Shown piece after piece: positions 9,580 to 19,106 of a stretch of 64,000 bases of DNA (position 1 is the stretch's first letter; each line of letters starts with the position of its first letter). The notes under the pieces are model-generated. The model did no database searches. It saw nothing but the letters and a program-made list of their open reading frames with translations, and was not told the DNA's origin. A program made the translations under genes and the position numbers. Location: assembly GCA_905209075.1 (NCBI GenBank), contig CAJLRL010000011.1:10376-74375 (forward strand). The letters run 5' to 3'. The DNA is from an uncultured Lachnospiraceae bacterium (GTDB lineage: Bacteria > Bacillota > Clostridia > Lachnospirales > Lachnospiraceae).

Positions 9580-10007
9580 AGCTTTGCCACCACCTGATTG
9601 ATCACCTTTCCATCTGCTTTACCTTTGAACTCCGGCATGATAATTTTCATTATCTGCCCTTTGTTCTTTGTTGCGATAACATCTGCAAATTTATCAGCTA
9701 TAACCTTTTCTATCTCTTCAGCTGACATCATTGCCGGTGCGTATTCCTCAAAGATAGCATATCTTGTATTATATTCCTCAAGAAGGTCTGTCCTTTCCTT
9801 TGGACATGTATCGATCTGCTCTTTTACGGATTTCATTTCTTTTAAAATAACTTTATTAACAAGTTCCTCAGGAATGTTGTCTCTGCATCCCTCATCTATT
9901 GCTGCTTTCTTTGCCGCTGAAACAAGTGAAGAAATTGCGTCCTTTCTCACCTTGTCTCTTGCCTTCATAGCTGCAATCATATCTTTTTGTAATTGTTCCA
10001 TCTGCAT
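9570..10007 (-). CDS. yqeY: GatB/YqeY domain-containing protein
   Basis: The 145-residue protein matches the YqeY family, which is related to the tail domain of the GatB amidotransferase subunit. Typical features are the opening 'LQKDMIAAMKARDKVRKDAI', the central 'RTDLLEEYNTRYAIFEEYAP' helix and 'ITNKNKGQIMKIIMPEFKGK'-like C-terminus ending in 'GKVINQVVAKL'. The start at 10007 has AGGAGGA seven bases upstream. Its exact role is not known; an interaction with tRNA or aminoacylation is usually proposed. It leads a three-gene cluster with the SurA-N-like gene and map. Confidence 0.85.
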   Translation of the reverse strand: MQMEQLQKDMIAAMKARDKVRKDAISSLVSAAKKAAIDEGCRDNIPEELVNKVILKEMKSVKEQIDTCPKERTDLLEEYNTRYAIFEEYAPAMMSAEEIEKVIADKFADVIATKNKGQIMKIIMPEFKGKADGKVINQVVAKLCQ

Positions 10008-10049
10008 GGTTAATTCCTCCTGATAACTTTATTTGTTACTTTATATATG

Positions 10050-10080
10050 CTAAAATGCCACGGCCGCCACCGTGGCACTT
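10050..10080 (-). terminator. Rho-independent terminator of the NlpC/P60 gene
   Basis: An 8-bp GC-rich stem (TGCCACGG / CCGTGGCA, 10056-10063 and 10070-10077), followed on the minus strand by TTTTA, just after the NlpC/P60 stop codon. It separates that gene from yqeY. Confidence 0.75.
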
Positions 10081-10092
10081 CATATCTAATTA

Positions 10093-11430
10093 TTATAACA
10101 GACGCCTGATTGCCAGGATCGTATGACACTGTACTGATCTGCCATCTGTAATTCCTGCCTTGGTAGACTGTGCTTCAACGATTCTTCCACCTCCGGCATA
10201 TATTGCAACATGTCCCGGATAAACGACTACATCCCCCGGCTGGATATTGTTAAATGAAACAGCCTGGCCTACACTTTTGAATGCCTGTGAATATCTAGGT
10301 GTAGAAATTCCAAAATGTTCATATACTTCATGTACGAATCCTGAACAATCTACTCCGTCCGTAAGGCTGTTTCCACCCCAGACATATCTTCCACCTACAA
10401 ACTGCTCTGCATAAGCTACCACATCACTTCCTGAAGTAGATGATGATGTAGAAGGGTTTAAGTCCTCTGTAAGGTCTGCATTGTCCCCACTGAGTCCGCC
10501 GGCTCCGGCTCCTCCTCCATCGTAGCTGCCTGATGAATCGTCTGAAGAAGAATCATTCGAAGAACTTGAATCATTTGAGGCTGCCTGCGCTGCCGCCTGT
10601 GCTGCTGCCCTGTCAGCTGCTTCCTGCTGTTCTCTTGCCTGCCTTGCAGCTTCTGCTGCCGCAGCTGCTTCCTGCTGTCTTATGATCTCACCCTGTGTGC
10701 TGATGATACTCTTGTAATTTTCAGCCTGCTGCTGTGCTTCTGCCAGCTGGCTCTGATACTGATCTGATGTATCTTTTAACTCAGCTATTTTTGTTTCAAG
10801 CTCACTCTGCTGTGCCTCGTACTGATCCTGCAGATCATTAAGATCTTCCATGTCCTTGTTGAGCTGGTCTCCAACTTCCTGCACATGCTGCACGGCCTGC
10901 TGGTATGACTCAAGAAGATCCCTGTCAGATGTATAAATATCTGAAACATACTCAATACGGTTTAACATATCTGATATACCATCAGCTTCAATTATCGCAG
11001 TCCATAAATTATCATCTGAACTGTTCTCATACATAAACTGTATTCTCTGCTTCATCGCATCATACTGTTCCTGCTGCTGCTTCTTTGCAGAATCAAGCTC
11101 TACCATATTGTCCTCTATCTGTGACTGTTTATCAGCAATATCTGTCTGCAGCTTCTTCTGTGCTGCAAGAACAGTATCCAGTTCGTCTGATTTTGACTTG
11201 ATGCTGCTGTCAACTGTAGCCTTCTGGTCTTTTATGTCATTGATCTTGTTATTGGTATTATCAAGATCATCCTCCGCCTGCTTTTTCTTTTCTTTTGCAG
11301 TCGTCGCCAATACCTGTGTGGTATCTGATTTTATGTATTTTCCAAGTAACGAACTATCAACCATAGGTCCCATAAAAGCAAGTATAAGAACTAATGCTGT
11401 ACATATAAAGCGCTTCCAATTCTGATTCAT
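10093..11430 (-). CDS. Secreted coiled-coil NlpC/P60 peptidoglycan endopeptidase
   Basis: The 445-residue protein has an N-terminal signal/membrane segment (residues about 10-25), then two long coiled-coil stretches (about 40-125 and 170-270) rich in Gln, Glu and Lys. A low-complexity Ala/Ser/Asp/Gly linker (about 265-330) leads to a C-terminal NlpC/P60 domain. The catalytic Cys is in 'GVDCSGFV' and the His in 'PGHVAIYAGGG'. This architecture matches SagA/PcsB/p60-type cell-wall hydrolases that cut stem peptides during growth or separation; the coiled coil usually controls activity, often through FtsEX-like partners. It is a single gene with its own terminator. Confidence 0.88.
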   Translation of the reverse strand: MNQNWKRFICTALVLILAFMGPMVDSSLLGKYIKSDTTQVLATTAKEKKKQAEDDLDNTNNKINDIKDQKATVDSSIKSKSDELDTVLAAQKKLQTDIADKQSQIEDNMVELDSAKKQQQEQYDAMKQRIQFMYENSSDDNLWTAIIEADGISDMLNRIEYVSDIYTSDRDLLESYQQAVQHVQEVGDQLNKDMEDLNDLQDQYEAQQSELETKIAELKDTSDQYQSQLAEAQQQAENYKSIISTQGEIIRQQEAAAAAEAARQAREQQEAADRAAAQAAAQAASNDSSSSNDSSSDDSSGSYDGGGAGAGGLSGDNADLTEDLNPSTSSSTSGSDVVAYAEQFVGGRYVWGGNSLTDGVDCSGFVHEVYEHFGISTPRYSQAFKSVGQAVSFNNIQPGDVVVYPGHVAIYAGGGRIVEAQSTKAGITDGRSVQCHTILAIRRLL

Positions 11431-11555
11431 AGTATCCTCCTATCTTTATCTTTGTATATATTCCTATTGTGGCACAAAATCTGTTATTTTTCCACTATTT
11501 TTTTGTAATTTACATAATTTTCCACTATATACAGAAGTTTTGGCGTAATTACCTA

Positions 11556-11593
11556 TGAAAAAAATATCCCCGGAATTTTTCCGGAGATATTTT
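11556..11593 (-). terminator. Rho-independent terminator of the SPOCS/LysM gene
   Basis: Inverted repeat AAAATATCCCCGG / CCGGAGATATTTT with a short AATTTTT loop and a following T-run on the minus strand, directly abutting the stop codon at 11594. Confidence 0.8.
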
Positions 11594-13141
11594 CTAGCTG
11601 AGTCTGGCTATTATCAATCTGTCATTTTCTTTTACCTGATCTGACGAAAGATCATTTATTTTCATGATGTTTTCAACGGTTGTATGATAATTTTTTGCTA
11701 TATTCCACAATTTTTCATCTTTACGGACTATGTATCCGGTCAGACCGGCTCTTTGTTCCCCTTCATCCTGTCCGGCAAACTGCTCCACCTGTGTTATGAC
11801 CTCCATATCCTCCTGTACAAGTGCGAGAACATTTATACTCAGCGTTGCCTTTACTTCATATTCACTGTTGTCCATAAAATTTATCTGCACCTGATCTGCC
11901 CTGGCATAAATTTCCCTGTATGTATTTGCATCTATCCCTGGTATTTCCACGAATTGTTCAAATGCAGCTGTATCTGTCTGCATTTGTATCGGGCAGGTAT
12001 CATTTTCTACAACATTGATCGATCTTATGACAAGATATCCTGATACAATTATTCCATTATCACAATTTTTAATCTGCTCTACCTGTACAATACATTTATT
12101 CCCACAGGTCCTTAATATTCTGTCAGCATTCGCATCTCTGTAAAACTGCTCCATAACCCTGCATTTAGTTTCATTTTTCATAAGCAATCTGGTCTTTTTT
12201 ACAGTTTCATAACACGGACGCACATTCCCTTTTATAGAATACATATCCCTTAATACTGTTATCATCTGCTGCTGCCATACTTTGCCATCTACCGAAAGTG
12301 CTGCTTCTATATCTACCTGCCGCATTTCCCCATCATAATCATTCTCAACCTGTACCTGCTGCATAACAGTCTGTGCCCTTATCCATACAATGCACGATTC
12401 ATCAGCATTATCACAATTTATTTGATTTGTAAAATTTTCTACTTTTTCCTGAAAACATATTTCCTGTTCCTCACTGAGATAGAGAATACATGCATGTAAC
12501 TCCGCACTTATCGTTATATGATTATTTTCATAACCATATTCCATATTTCTTATATCAATAAAGCTGCATAAAATTTTCCATATATTCGGCTTTGTCTTCG
12601 GCAGCTGGATCTGTGAATGTACCCTGATAACATCCCGGATATCGCCTTTAAGCTCAAGCATTGGAACATCCTCCGACATCTGCTGGATATCAGATGAATC
12701 CACTCTTTGCGATATCGCCGTGACCCCTTCTGTCTCCACATATACCTCAAGATCAATAAGTCCTCTTACAGAGATTTTTCTCGAATTGATTATTCCTGCG
12801 GACAGATCATTTATTTTTGCATATACTCTTATGTTATCACTGTTTTCTACCCCATCGAGCGTGATCTTTTCCTGAAACGGAATTAGATCCTTTATTGTTT
12901 CAACTTTCTCACCTTCATCGTCACTTTTATATAAAACCTCAAATTCTATATTTCCCGTAACCCATATAGTCTCTCCTGTCTGTTTTATATCATCGGTCTT
13001 TACCATTCCTGTCTGACATATGATTTTTTGTACATCCGGTTTATTATCCTTTATCACATAATCATCATCAAATGTAACCTGCTGTATTTCCTGTGCTTTT
13101 TCTATATTCTGTTTAACGTCTCTTGTTATAAGTTCCACCAA
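11594..13141 (-). CDS. SPOCS (DUF3794) and LysM domain protein
   Basis: The 515-residue protein carries repeated SPOCS/DUF3794 units (about residues 20-130, 170-290 and 320-430; each has the 'V..Y.S....V..F.E....' pattern) and a C-terminal LysM at about 466-513 ('IVRKDEKLWNIAKNYHTT' to 'ENDRLIIARL'). LysM binds peptidoglycan, and SPOCS domains occur in spore coat/cortex-associated proteins such as SafA/SpoVID relatives. A spore-envelope role is likely but inferred. The start is non-ATG: TTG at 13141 (or GTG one codon later) after a GGGGG run. A terminator hairpin follows the gene and another precedes it. Confidence 0.8.
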   Translation of the reverse strand: MVELITRDVKQNIEKAQEIQQVTFDDDYVIKDNKPDVQKIICQTGMVKTDDIKQTGETIWVTGNIEFEVLYKSDDEGEKVETIKDLIPFQEKITLDGVENSDNIRVYAKINDLSAGIINSRKISVRGLIDLEVYVETEGVTAISQRVDSSDIQQMSEDVPMLELKGDIRDVIRVHSQIQLPKTKPNIWKILCSFIDIRNMEYGYENNHITISAELHACILYLSEEQEICFQEKVENFTNQINCDNADESCIVWIRAQTVMQQVQVENDYDGEMRQVDIEAALSVDGKVWQQQMITVLRDMYSIKGNVRPCYETVKKTRLLMKNETKCRVMEQFYRDANADRILRTCGNKCIVQVEQIKNCDNGIIVSGYLVIRSINVVENDTCPIQMQTDTAAFEQFVEIPGIDANTYREIYARADQVQINFMDNSEYEVKATLSINVLALVQEDMEVITQVEQFAGQDEGEQRAGLTGYIVRKDEKLWNIAKNYHTTVENIMKINDLSSDQVKENDRLIIARLS

Positions 13142-13145
13142 AAAT

Positions 13146-13190
13146 CCCCCGTTTCAAATATCGTATATAAATACATATTCGAAATGGGGG
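13146..13190 (-). terminator. Hairpin between veg and the SPOCS/LysM gene
   Basis: An imperfect 15-bp stem (CCCCCgTTTCaAATAT paired with ATATTcGAAAtGGGGG). On the minus strand it is followed by ATTTTT, so it can end the veg transcript. It lies only a few bases before the start of the next gene, and its GGGGG strand may also contain that gene's ribosome binding site, so folding could affect translation. Confidence 0.55.
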
Positions 13191-13217
13191 AAATTTATAC
13201 CAACTACTAAACTCCAA

Positions 13218-13460
13218 TTAACAAAGCTTCATTCTGATATCCTTTGTTATGATATCTGTGTAACTGAATGATAATAACTGTGGTGGATTCTGTTCTGTAT
13301 CATCATCAACCAACACTGTGAAGACACTTGGATAGGCCTCCTGGATCACACCTTCCTGAATGTCGACCTTATTACGTCCACGATCCAGCTGAATCTTAAC
13401 TCTGTTGCCGCACTGCTGATGAACTGATGCCCTGACTTTGCTGATATCTGCCTGTTCCAT
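13218..13460 (-). CDS. veg: Veg family protein
   Basis: The 80-residue protein matches Veg of Bacillus, a small, highly expressed protein with an SH3-like fold linked to biofilm formation and early outgrowth. Characteristic parts are 'VHQQCGNRVKIQLDRGRNKV', the acidic 'VLVDDDTEQNPPQLLSFSYT' segment and the end 'DIRMKL'. The start at 13460 has GAGGAGG upstream; the five-codon upstream extension lacks such a site. It stands alone. The 170 bases upstream (13461-13636) hold AT-rich promoter-like sequence with a small inverted repeat (TAGATAT...ATATCTA) and no gene. Confidence 0.85.
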   Translation of the reverse strand: MEQADISKVRASVHQQCGNRVKIQLDRGRNKVDIQEGVIQEAYPSVFTVLVDDDTEQNPPQLLSFSYTDIITKDIRMKLC

Positions 13461-13636
13461 TTTATGCCTCCTCAATTCTGAAATTATAACTAAAATCTAA
13501 GTTCTAGTTGTTTTAGATATCGTATATACAATATCTAGTAGCTTTAGTATAGCAAAGTGTCGATTTTTTTACAATAGAGCATAAGTACCACCACTTGAAT
13601 TTTTATGCATATTTTACATAATTTTAACCTCAAATA

Positions 13637-14050
13637 CTATTTAAACACAACAGGCATATCACATAGTTCAGTTTTCACAACAATATATGGGAAATTTTGT
13701 TGATTACTTACAGTTTCATTCTCCGAAGGCTCTATTAATTTGGTTTCAAAGTAGATTGCCTTATTTTCTGCATACATCTGTACGACACTGATACTATACC
13801 CTCCAGTTTCCTTCTGTCCATATCCTCTGGCTATGTATAAATATTCATTATCCTTGTATGTAAGTTTCATATCATTCCCCTTTGCGTCCTCTATCTGTGA
13901 TTTAAATTCATCCGGAACTTCATCATTTCCCAAAACCTTATACTCGATCATGCGGCCTTCCTCCGTTCCTCCCAGGTCTGCCGAACATCCACATAACAGC
14001 ATAGCAGCCAGCATAATGCCGCCAATCAGAATCTTTATTGTTTTTTGCAT
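13637..14050 (-). CDS. Small lipoprotein of unknown function
   Basis: The 137-residue protein has a lipoprotein signal peptide with lipobox L-L-C-G-C at about residues 17-21 and a mature beta-rich domain of about 115 residues containing 'YLYIARGYGQKETGGYSISV', similar in feel to PrcB C-terminal-type domains. It would be anchored on the outer face of the membrane. No enzyme motif is visible. The start at 14050 is preceded by AAAGGGG; an ATG five codons upstream is also possible. It diverges from plsC. Confidence 0.7.
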   Translation of the reverse strand: MQKTIKILIGGIMLAAMLLCGCSADLGGTEEGRMIEYKVLGNDEVPDEFKSQIEDAKGNDMKLTYKDNEYLYIARGYGQKETGGYSISVVQMYAENKAIYFETKLIEPSENETVSNQQNFPYIVVKTELCDMPVVFK

Positions 14051-14135
14051 AACTACCCCTTTCATTTTTATACTAAAGTGCGTATAATATATACTACTGG
14101 ACTTATATTAATAGTATGTACACAAGGGGAGAAAT

Positions 14136-14873
14136 ATGCGTTCAATATTTATAGTAATCTATGTATTTCTATTTCTGCTTCTGGGACTTCCGGTTCTGGG
14201 ACTTATGTGGATAATAGGAAAATTCAACAAACCATGGGCAGATATGGCTCAGCTTAGGATCGTACAATGGGCATTCCGCTGCATCATTTTTATGAGCGGC
14301 TCAAAGCTTGATATCCGCGGCGAAGAAAACATCCCAAAAGATGAAGCTGTACTTTATATCGGCAATCACAGAAGCTTCTTCGACATAATCATCACATACT
14401 CAAGATGCCCTCGTCTTACAGGATATATTTCTAAAAAAAGTATATTAAAGATACCAGTTTTAGGACTCTGGATGAAACGTCTACACTGCCTTTTTCTTGA
14501 CAGAGATGACATAAAGCAGGGGTTTAAGGTTATCCTTACCGCAATAGATGAAGTAAAATCCGGAGTTTCGATATGTGTATTTCCGGAAGGAACACGATGC
14601 AAAAATCAGGATGATCCTGCCGAGGTACTTCCTTTTAAAGAAGGCTCTTTCAAAATCGCCACGAAAAGCAAATGTAAGATCATACCTATAGCAATAACCG
14701 GTACTGCAGAAATTTTTGAAGATCATCTTCCATGGGTTCACAAAAATAATGTCACGATCACTTACGGAAAACCTATAGATGTTTCCGGATTATCAAAAGA
14801 AGAGACAAAGCATCTCGGTGCATACTGCCGCAATGTAATTGTTGACATGCTTCATGAATCAGCTGCAAAATAA
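14136..14873 (+). CDS. plsC: 1-acyl-sn-glycerol-3-phosphate acyltransferase (PlsC family)
   Basis: The 245-residue membrane enzyme begins with a hydrophobic anchor (residues about 5-25) and has the acyltransferase motifs: 'NHRSFFD' (HX4D-type catalytic His-Asp), 'LFLDRDD', 'FPEGTR' and 'IPIAITG'. It acylates lysophosphatidic acid to phosphatidic acid in phospholipid synthesis. The upstream region has AAGGGGAG eight bases before the ATG and a TATAATATATACT-like promoter near 14085. It ends at a bidirectional terminator shared with the converging amylase gene. Confidence 0.9.
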   Translation: MRSIFIVIYVFLFLLLGLPVLGLMWIIGKFNKPWADMAQLRIVQWAFRCIIFMSGSKLDIRGEENIPKDEAVLYIGNHRSFFDIIITYSRCPRLTGYISKKSILKIPVLGLWMKRLHCLFLDRDDIKQGFKVILTAIDEVKSGVSICVFPEGTRCKNQDDPAEVLPFKEGSFKIATKSKCKIIPIAITGTAEIFEDHLPWVHKNNVTITYGKPIDVSGLSKEETKHLGAYCRNVIVDMLHESAAK

Positions 14874-14921
14874 TTTTTCAGGACTTCACATATGTAAAAT
14901 ATCATAAGACATACATATGAC

Positions 14922-14975
14922 ACAAAAATCCGCACGCTGCCATGGCTGTAACAGTCAGACAGTGTGCGGATTCTA
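14922..14975. terminator. Bidirectional terminator between plsC and the amylase gene
   Basis: Stem AATCCGCAC (14927-14935) with GTGCGGATT (14964-14972), with additional pairing inside the loop (CTG...CAG) and an A-run to the left. It serves two converging genes. Confidence 0.7.
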
Positions 14976-15017
14976 TATATGGCGATCAGACATCTGCTAT
15001 ATAATATGTAATTTAGA

Positions 15018-16664
15018 TCATTTCAGGATCAGTACCGAATATGCCGGCATTTCTGCTATACCATCCTTATACTCCGGAGCATCCTCTGATGTCTGGAGCA
15101 TTGCCACAGCATCGGATACGCCAAGACCTGACACATCCGCTTTGGCACTTTCCTGTGAAGTATTAAATATCATCACAACCTTCTGTCCATTATATTCTCT
15201 TGTGAATACACATAACTTATCGTCCGATAATGAGCTTTCAAATGTATTTGTTCCTCTTGCGATCTCCGGGAAAGCATTTCTTATCGAAATAGTCTGTTTC
15301 ACAAAATTATAAATTGAATACGGATCATCTTTTTGATCATCATAACTTCCATTTTCCTGCTCTACATTTCCGGCTCCCTCCGGATCATCACACATTCCTT
15401 CAGCACTGCTGTCATCACTCCAGAGCATTCCAAGCCTCTTTTCCGGATCATTTGCAGCTCCTCTCATGCCTATCTCCTCGCCATAATATAAAAAGGCATT
15501 TCCCGGCATAAGCAGGTTCATGGCCTGTGCCATCTTTGTGCACTCTGATGCATAATCTCCGTTGTAATAGCCTGCACTTCTTCCCATATCATGGTTTGTA
15601 TAAAATGGCGCATTTATATATGAATCCGTATATTTTCTTATCTCCGTATCTATATCAGTTATCGCATTTGCATATGTAGTGGCACCATTATTTGAAAGTC
15701 CGTTAAGCACTTTTGCAATATAGCCATCCTGCTGTGCCATATCAAAGTCAAACATACTGTCTATGCCGCTTCTATAATATTTTGCATATTCTCTGTATGT
15801 CGTCCAGCCCTCACCGACAACATACGCATCTTCCTTTTTACTTTTTATATCACTCACAAGCCATGCCAGATCATCTATTGACTCTGTCTCATCACTGTCA
15901 TTATAATGTATTACAGCATCAAGCCTGAATCCATCAACGCCTCTGTCGATCCAGAAACCAACTATCTTGTCGATCTCTGCCCGCACTGCCTCATTCTCTA
16001 AATTAAGATCCGGCATTGAATCTACAAACTGTGATTCATAATACCAGTCCGTTCCCTGAAGCTTATTGTAGCCTGCCTTAACTTCACGGCTGAAATTATA
16101 ATATTCAACATATGGACAGACCGCTGCATCCGGTTCCTCATCTGCCCCAAGACTTTTTATATATTCTGATGCTGCCTTAAACCATGGATGTTCACTTGAT
16201 GTATGGTTTATGACAAAATCTATAAGTACATTGATCCCTTTATCATGGCACTTGCTTATAAGATTATCAAAATCATCCAGTGTTCCGTATTGAGCATCAA
16301 TATTCTCATAATCCGTTATATCATACTTGTGATATGATGGTGACGGCATAATAGGCATCATCCATATCTCATTGCATCCAAGATCCTGTATATAATCAAG
16401 CTTCTTTGCAAGTCCATTTAAATCTCCTATTCCATCATCATTACTATCATAAAAGCTGTGTACAAAAACCTCATAACATGTTCTGTAATTGTCATCTATG
16501 ATATGCGCTTCATTTTTGGAATTAAGCTGCTCCATCGAAGTAGTCACAGCTGCCTGCTGTGTATCAGACTGTGTATCCTTTTTTGATGATGCACAGCCAG
16601 AAAGCATCGACACCATTAGTGCAGCTGTAAGTGCTGCTGCAAGAAATCTTCTTTTCATACTCAT
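15018..16664 (-). CDS. Lipoprotein alpha-amylase, glycoside hydrolase family 13
   Basis: The 548-residue protein has a lipoprotein signal with lipobox LSGC (Cys24), so it is anchored outside the membrane. The GH13 barrel shows conserved regions 'DFVINHTSSEHPWF', 'GFRLDAVIHY' (nucleophile Asp249), 'VVGEGWT' (acid/base Glu285) and 'FYTNHDMGR' (Asp359). A short beta domain follows ('VMIFNTSQESAKADVSG'), with no starch-binding module. It should cut starch or maltodextrins into oligosaccharides for the adjacent MalEFG importer. The start at 16664 has AGGAG seven bases upstream. It lies after the malG terminator and so probably has extra or separate transcription. Confidence 0.92.
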   Translation of the reverse strand: MSMKRRFLAAALTAALMVSMLSGCASSKKDTQSDTQQAAVTTSMEQLNSKNEAHIIDDNYRTCYEVFVHSFYDSNDDGIGDLNGLAKKLDYIQDLGCNEIWMMPIMPSPSYHKYDITDYENIDAQYGTLDDFDNLISKCHDKGINVLIDFVINHTSSEHPWFKAASEYIKSLGADEEPDAAVCPYVEYYNFSREVKAGYNKLQGTDWYYESQFVDSMPDLNLENEAVRAEIDKIVGFWIDRGVDGFRLDAVIHYNDSDETESIDDLAWLVSDIKSKKEDAYVVGEGWTTYREYAKYYRSGIDSMFDFDMAQQDGYIAKVLNGLSNNGATTYANAITDIDTEIRKYTDSYINAPFYTNHDMGRSAGYYNGDYASECTKMAQAMNLLMPGNAFLYYGEEIGMRGAANDPEKRLGMLWSDDSSAEGMCDDPEGAGNVEQENGSYDDQKDDPYSIYNFVKQTISIRNAFPEIARGTNTFESSLSDDKLCVFTREYNGQKVVMIFNTSQESAKADVSGLGVSDAVAMLQTSEDAPEYKDGIAEMPAYSVLILK

Positions 16665-16749
16665 TTATATTCTCCTTTATAACTGTTCAGTATCTTCACA
16701 ATTGCAAGCCATTTTCATATCTTTTATAGTAAGCCGGACTTTCTGATAA

Positions 16750-16783
16750 TAAAAAACCGCCACACATGACGTGCAGCGGTTTA
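16750..16783 (-). terminator. Rho-independent terminator after malG
   Basis: Stem AACCGCTGCA...TGTGGCGGTT on the minus strand followed by TTTTTTATT, immediately after the malG stop. It separates the transporter genes from the amylase, at least partly. Confidence 0.75.
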
Positions 16784-16791
16784 AATGATCA

Positions 16792-17679
16792 TTAACCTTT
16801 AACAGCTCCTGAAAGTCCATCAACATAGAATCTCTGCATAAAAACAAAAAGTATAGAGATCGGTATTGAAACAACAACTGCTGCTGCTGCCCATCTTGTG
16901 AACCATCCGTTAACAAACTCTTTTTCAAGCATGTTGTAAAGGAGAAGTGAAACTGTCCAATACTTATCGTTTGGACCAACGATAACCCTTACAAATACGA
17001 AATCAAGCCATGGTGCAAGGAAAGCTGTAAGTATTGTGTAAACTACAATCGGTTTACTGAGTGGAAGTATGATCTTATAAAATACCTGGAACTGGTTACA
17101 TCCATCAAGGATGGCAGCCTCTGTAAGCGATTTAGGTACTGTATCAAAGAATCCCTTCGCAATATAAAATCCTGTTCCTGATCCTGCTGAATAAATAAGG
17201 ATCAACGAAACACGAAGCATGCTTCCCTCTGTAAGTCCGATAGCCTTTAAGATGAAATATACTGCAACCATTGACATGAATGCAGGGAATAATCCGAGGA
17301 TCATTGCAATGTTCATGAAAGGCTTACGCATCTTAAATCTGAGTCTTGACATACAGTATGATACTGAAAGCACAAATACTGTTGAAATAAGGCATGAGAA
17401 TATCGAAATAATAAGTGTATTCATAAATGCTCTAGGGAAGTTCAACAGTGTTGTCTCCGTGAACAATCTTGTGTAATTACTGAATGTAAGTCCCTTAGGG
17501 AAGAAATATGATGTATATGCACCACTCTCTGCTCTAAAGCTTGTCATAACGATCCAGAAAATCGGAAACAGCCAGATGACAACGAGAATTCCAAGTATAA
17601 TATGAATAAGCGAATTCTTTGCTACTTTTTTAGCACGTCCTGCAGACATAGGTCTTTTTGTGTTTGCTACACTACTCAT
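16792..17679 (-). CDS. malG: Maltodextrin ABC transporter permease, MalG type
   Basis: The 295-residue protein has six membrane segments and the permease EAA loop 'SLTEAAILDGCNQFQVF...LPLSKP', which docks on the ATPase. The start and end resemble MalG ('FRAESGAYTSYFFPKGLTFSNYTRLF'; C-terminal 'MQRFYVDGLSGAVKG'). Its ATG overlaps the malF stop by one base, so it is translationally coupled. It forms the membrane channel with MalF for maltose or maltodextrin delivered by the binding lipoprotein. No ATPase gene is present in the window; such systems usually share an MsmK-like ATPase encoded elsewhere. Confidence 0.9.
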   Translation of the reverse strand: MSSVANTKRPMSAGRAKKVAKNSLIHIILGILVVIWLFPIFWIVMTSFRAESGAYTSYFFPKGLTFSNYTRLFTETTLLNFPRAFMNTLIISIFSCLISTVFVLSVSYCMSRLRFKMRKPFMNIAMILGLFPAFMSMVAVYFILKAIGLTEGSMLRVSLILIYSAGSGTGFYIAKGFFDTVPKSLTEAAILDGCNQFQVFYKIILPLSKPIVVYTILTAFLAPWLDFVFVRVIVGPNDKYWTVSLLLYNMLEKEFVNGWFTRWAAAAVVVSIPISILFVFMQRFYVDGLSGAVKG

Positions 17680-19058
17680 TACATGAATCCCTCCTCATCC
17701 TTATATGATTTTGTATTTCTATATGTTACAAGCGCTACTATAGAAAGAACAACGAATGTCAGGATACCTATAACAGCACCGATGTTGTACTCTTGATTAT
17801 CAATAGTCAACTTATACAGCCACGTAACCAGAAGATCCGTCTTTCCTGCCGTCTGTCCGACCGGAGTAGGCTTTCCTGCTGATAAAAGGTAAATAACGTT
17901 GAAGTTGTTGATGTTACCTGTAAACTGTGTGATAATGTATGGTCCCATAACGAACATTATGTATGGGAGTGTGATCTTAAAGAAAATCTGTGCAGCATTA
18001 GCTCCATCAATTTTTGCAGCCTCATAAAGCTCTGAAGGAACGTTCTGTAATACTCCGGTAACCTGAAGCATTGTGTATGGTATACCAACCCAACAGTTGA
18101 TAAGGATAACTGACACTCTTGCCCACATTGTATTTGTCCAGAATGGAAGAGGACTATCTATCCAACCCCACTCAAGCAGAAGGTTATTGATAGCACCCTG
18201 CTGCTGGAATAACTGTCTCATAACAAGAAGTGAAACGAACTGTGGTACGGCAATTGAAACAACAAAGCATGTACGCCAGAATGCTTTGCAATGTGTCTCT
18301 TTACGATTGATAACAATTGCAAGGATAAGTCCAAGGAAGTTACAGAGGAATGTAGCAAATACAGCCCAGCATATTGTCCATCCTAAAACTCTCCAGAATG
18401 TCTTTCCAAGTGTTCCTCCAAGTCCAAGCACCTGTTTGAAAGCACTAAATCCTGTCCAGTCAAATAAAACAAGATGATCTCCCTTGACTGAATAGTTTGT
18501 AAATGCCATCGGTATCATGAATAACAGTGGCAAGATTGTAAAAATTAAAATTCCCATAAGTGGAAGGAACATAAGTGTTTTGTGTAAATTTTTATCAAAT
18601 AAATCTTTGACGTCTGCGCCAAAGGAATTGATTTCTTTCCCCGCTTTTGCAAGGCATTCTGCCTTATATGCGCTTTTCAAATTCTCAGTCCACATATAAA
18701 TAAATGCAGCTGTGATAAGAATTGTAGCGACCCCATATAATAGTATTAATACTGAATGATCTCCATCAACGTACTCATAAATCTGCTTCTGCTCGTTAAA
18801 TACTTCTTCCTGCTCTCTCCATCCAAGTGAAGGAAGCATAGAAAGGCAATAAACACCATTTGTAACCATAAATACTATGTAAGCAATCTCCATTGCCAGA
18901 AATATCAAGCCCTTTATAACCTGCTTGTGTGCGATATTTCCCAATCCCATTATCAATGCTGATAATTTAACTGTAACGCCACCTTTTGTGAGTGCGTTCT
19001 TTACAGTGTACGGTGTAGCAAATTCCGAAGTCTTTTTCTTTTTGTTTGCTCCTATCAT
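17679..19058 (-). CDS. malF: Maltodextrin ABC transporter permease, MalF type
   Basis: The 459-residue protein has a long N-terminal part with three membrane segments in the first 170 residues ahead of the core of about six, as in Gram-positive MalF proteins. The EAA loop is 'ELYEAAKIDGANAAQIFFKITLPY'-like and lies near residue 345. It pairs with MalG in the cytoplasmic membrane. The start at 19058 follows GGAGGAAAAGT. It lies downstream of malE, separated by 110 bases containing a stable hairpin likely to lower its expression relative to malE. Confidence 0.9.
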   Translation of the reverse strand: MIGANKKKKTSEFATPYTVKNALTKGGVTVKLSALIMGLGNIAHKQVIKGLIFLAMEIAYIVFMVTNGVYCLSMLPSLGWREQEEVFNEQKQIYEYVDGDHSVLILLYGVATILITAAFIYMWTENLKSAYKAECLAKAGKEINSFGADVKDLFDKNLHKTLMFLPLMGILIFTILPLLFMIPMAFTNYSVKGDHLVLFDWTGFSAFKQVLGLGGTLGKTFWRVLGWTICWAVFATFLCNFLGLILAIVINRKETHCKAFWRTCFVVSIAVPQFVSLLVMRQLFQQQGAINNLLLEWGWIDSPLPFWTNTMWARVSVILINCWVGIPYTMLQVTGVLQNVPSELYEAAKIDGANAAQIFFKITLPYIMFVMGPYIITQFTGNINNFNVIYLLSAGKPTPVGQTAGKTDLLVTWLYKLTIDNQEYNIGAVIGILTFVVLSIVALVTYRNTKSYKDEEGFM

Positions 19059-19106
19059 ACTTTTCCTCCAGGCATATCACATGCCAACTCAATAAACTAA
19101 CATATT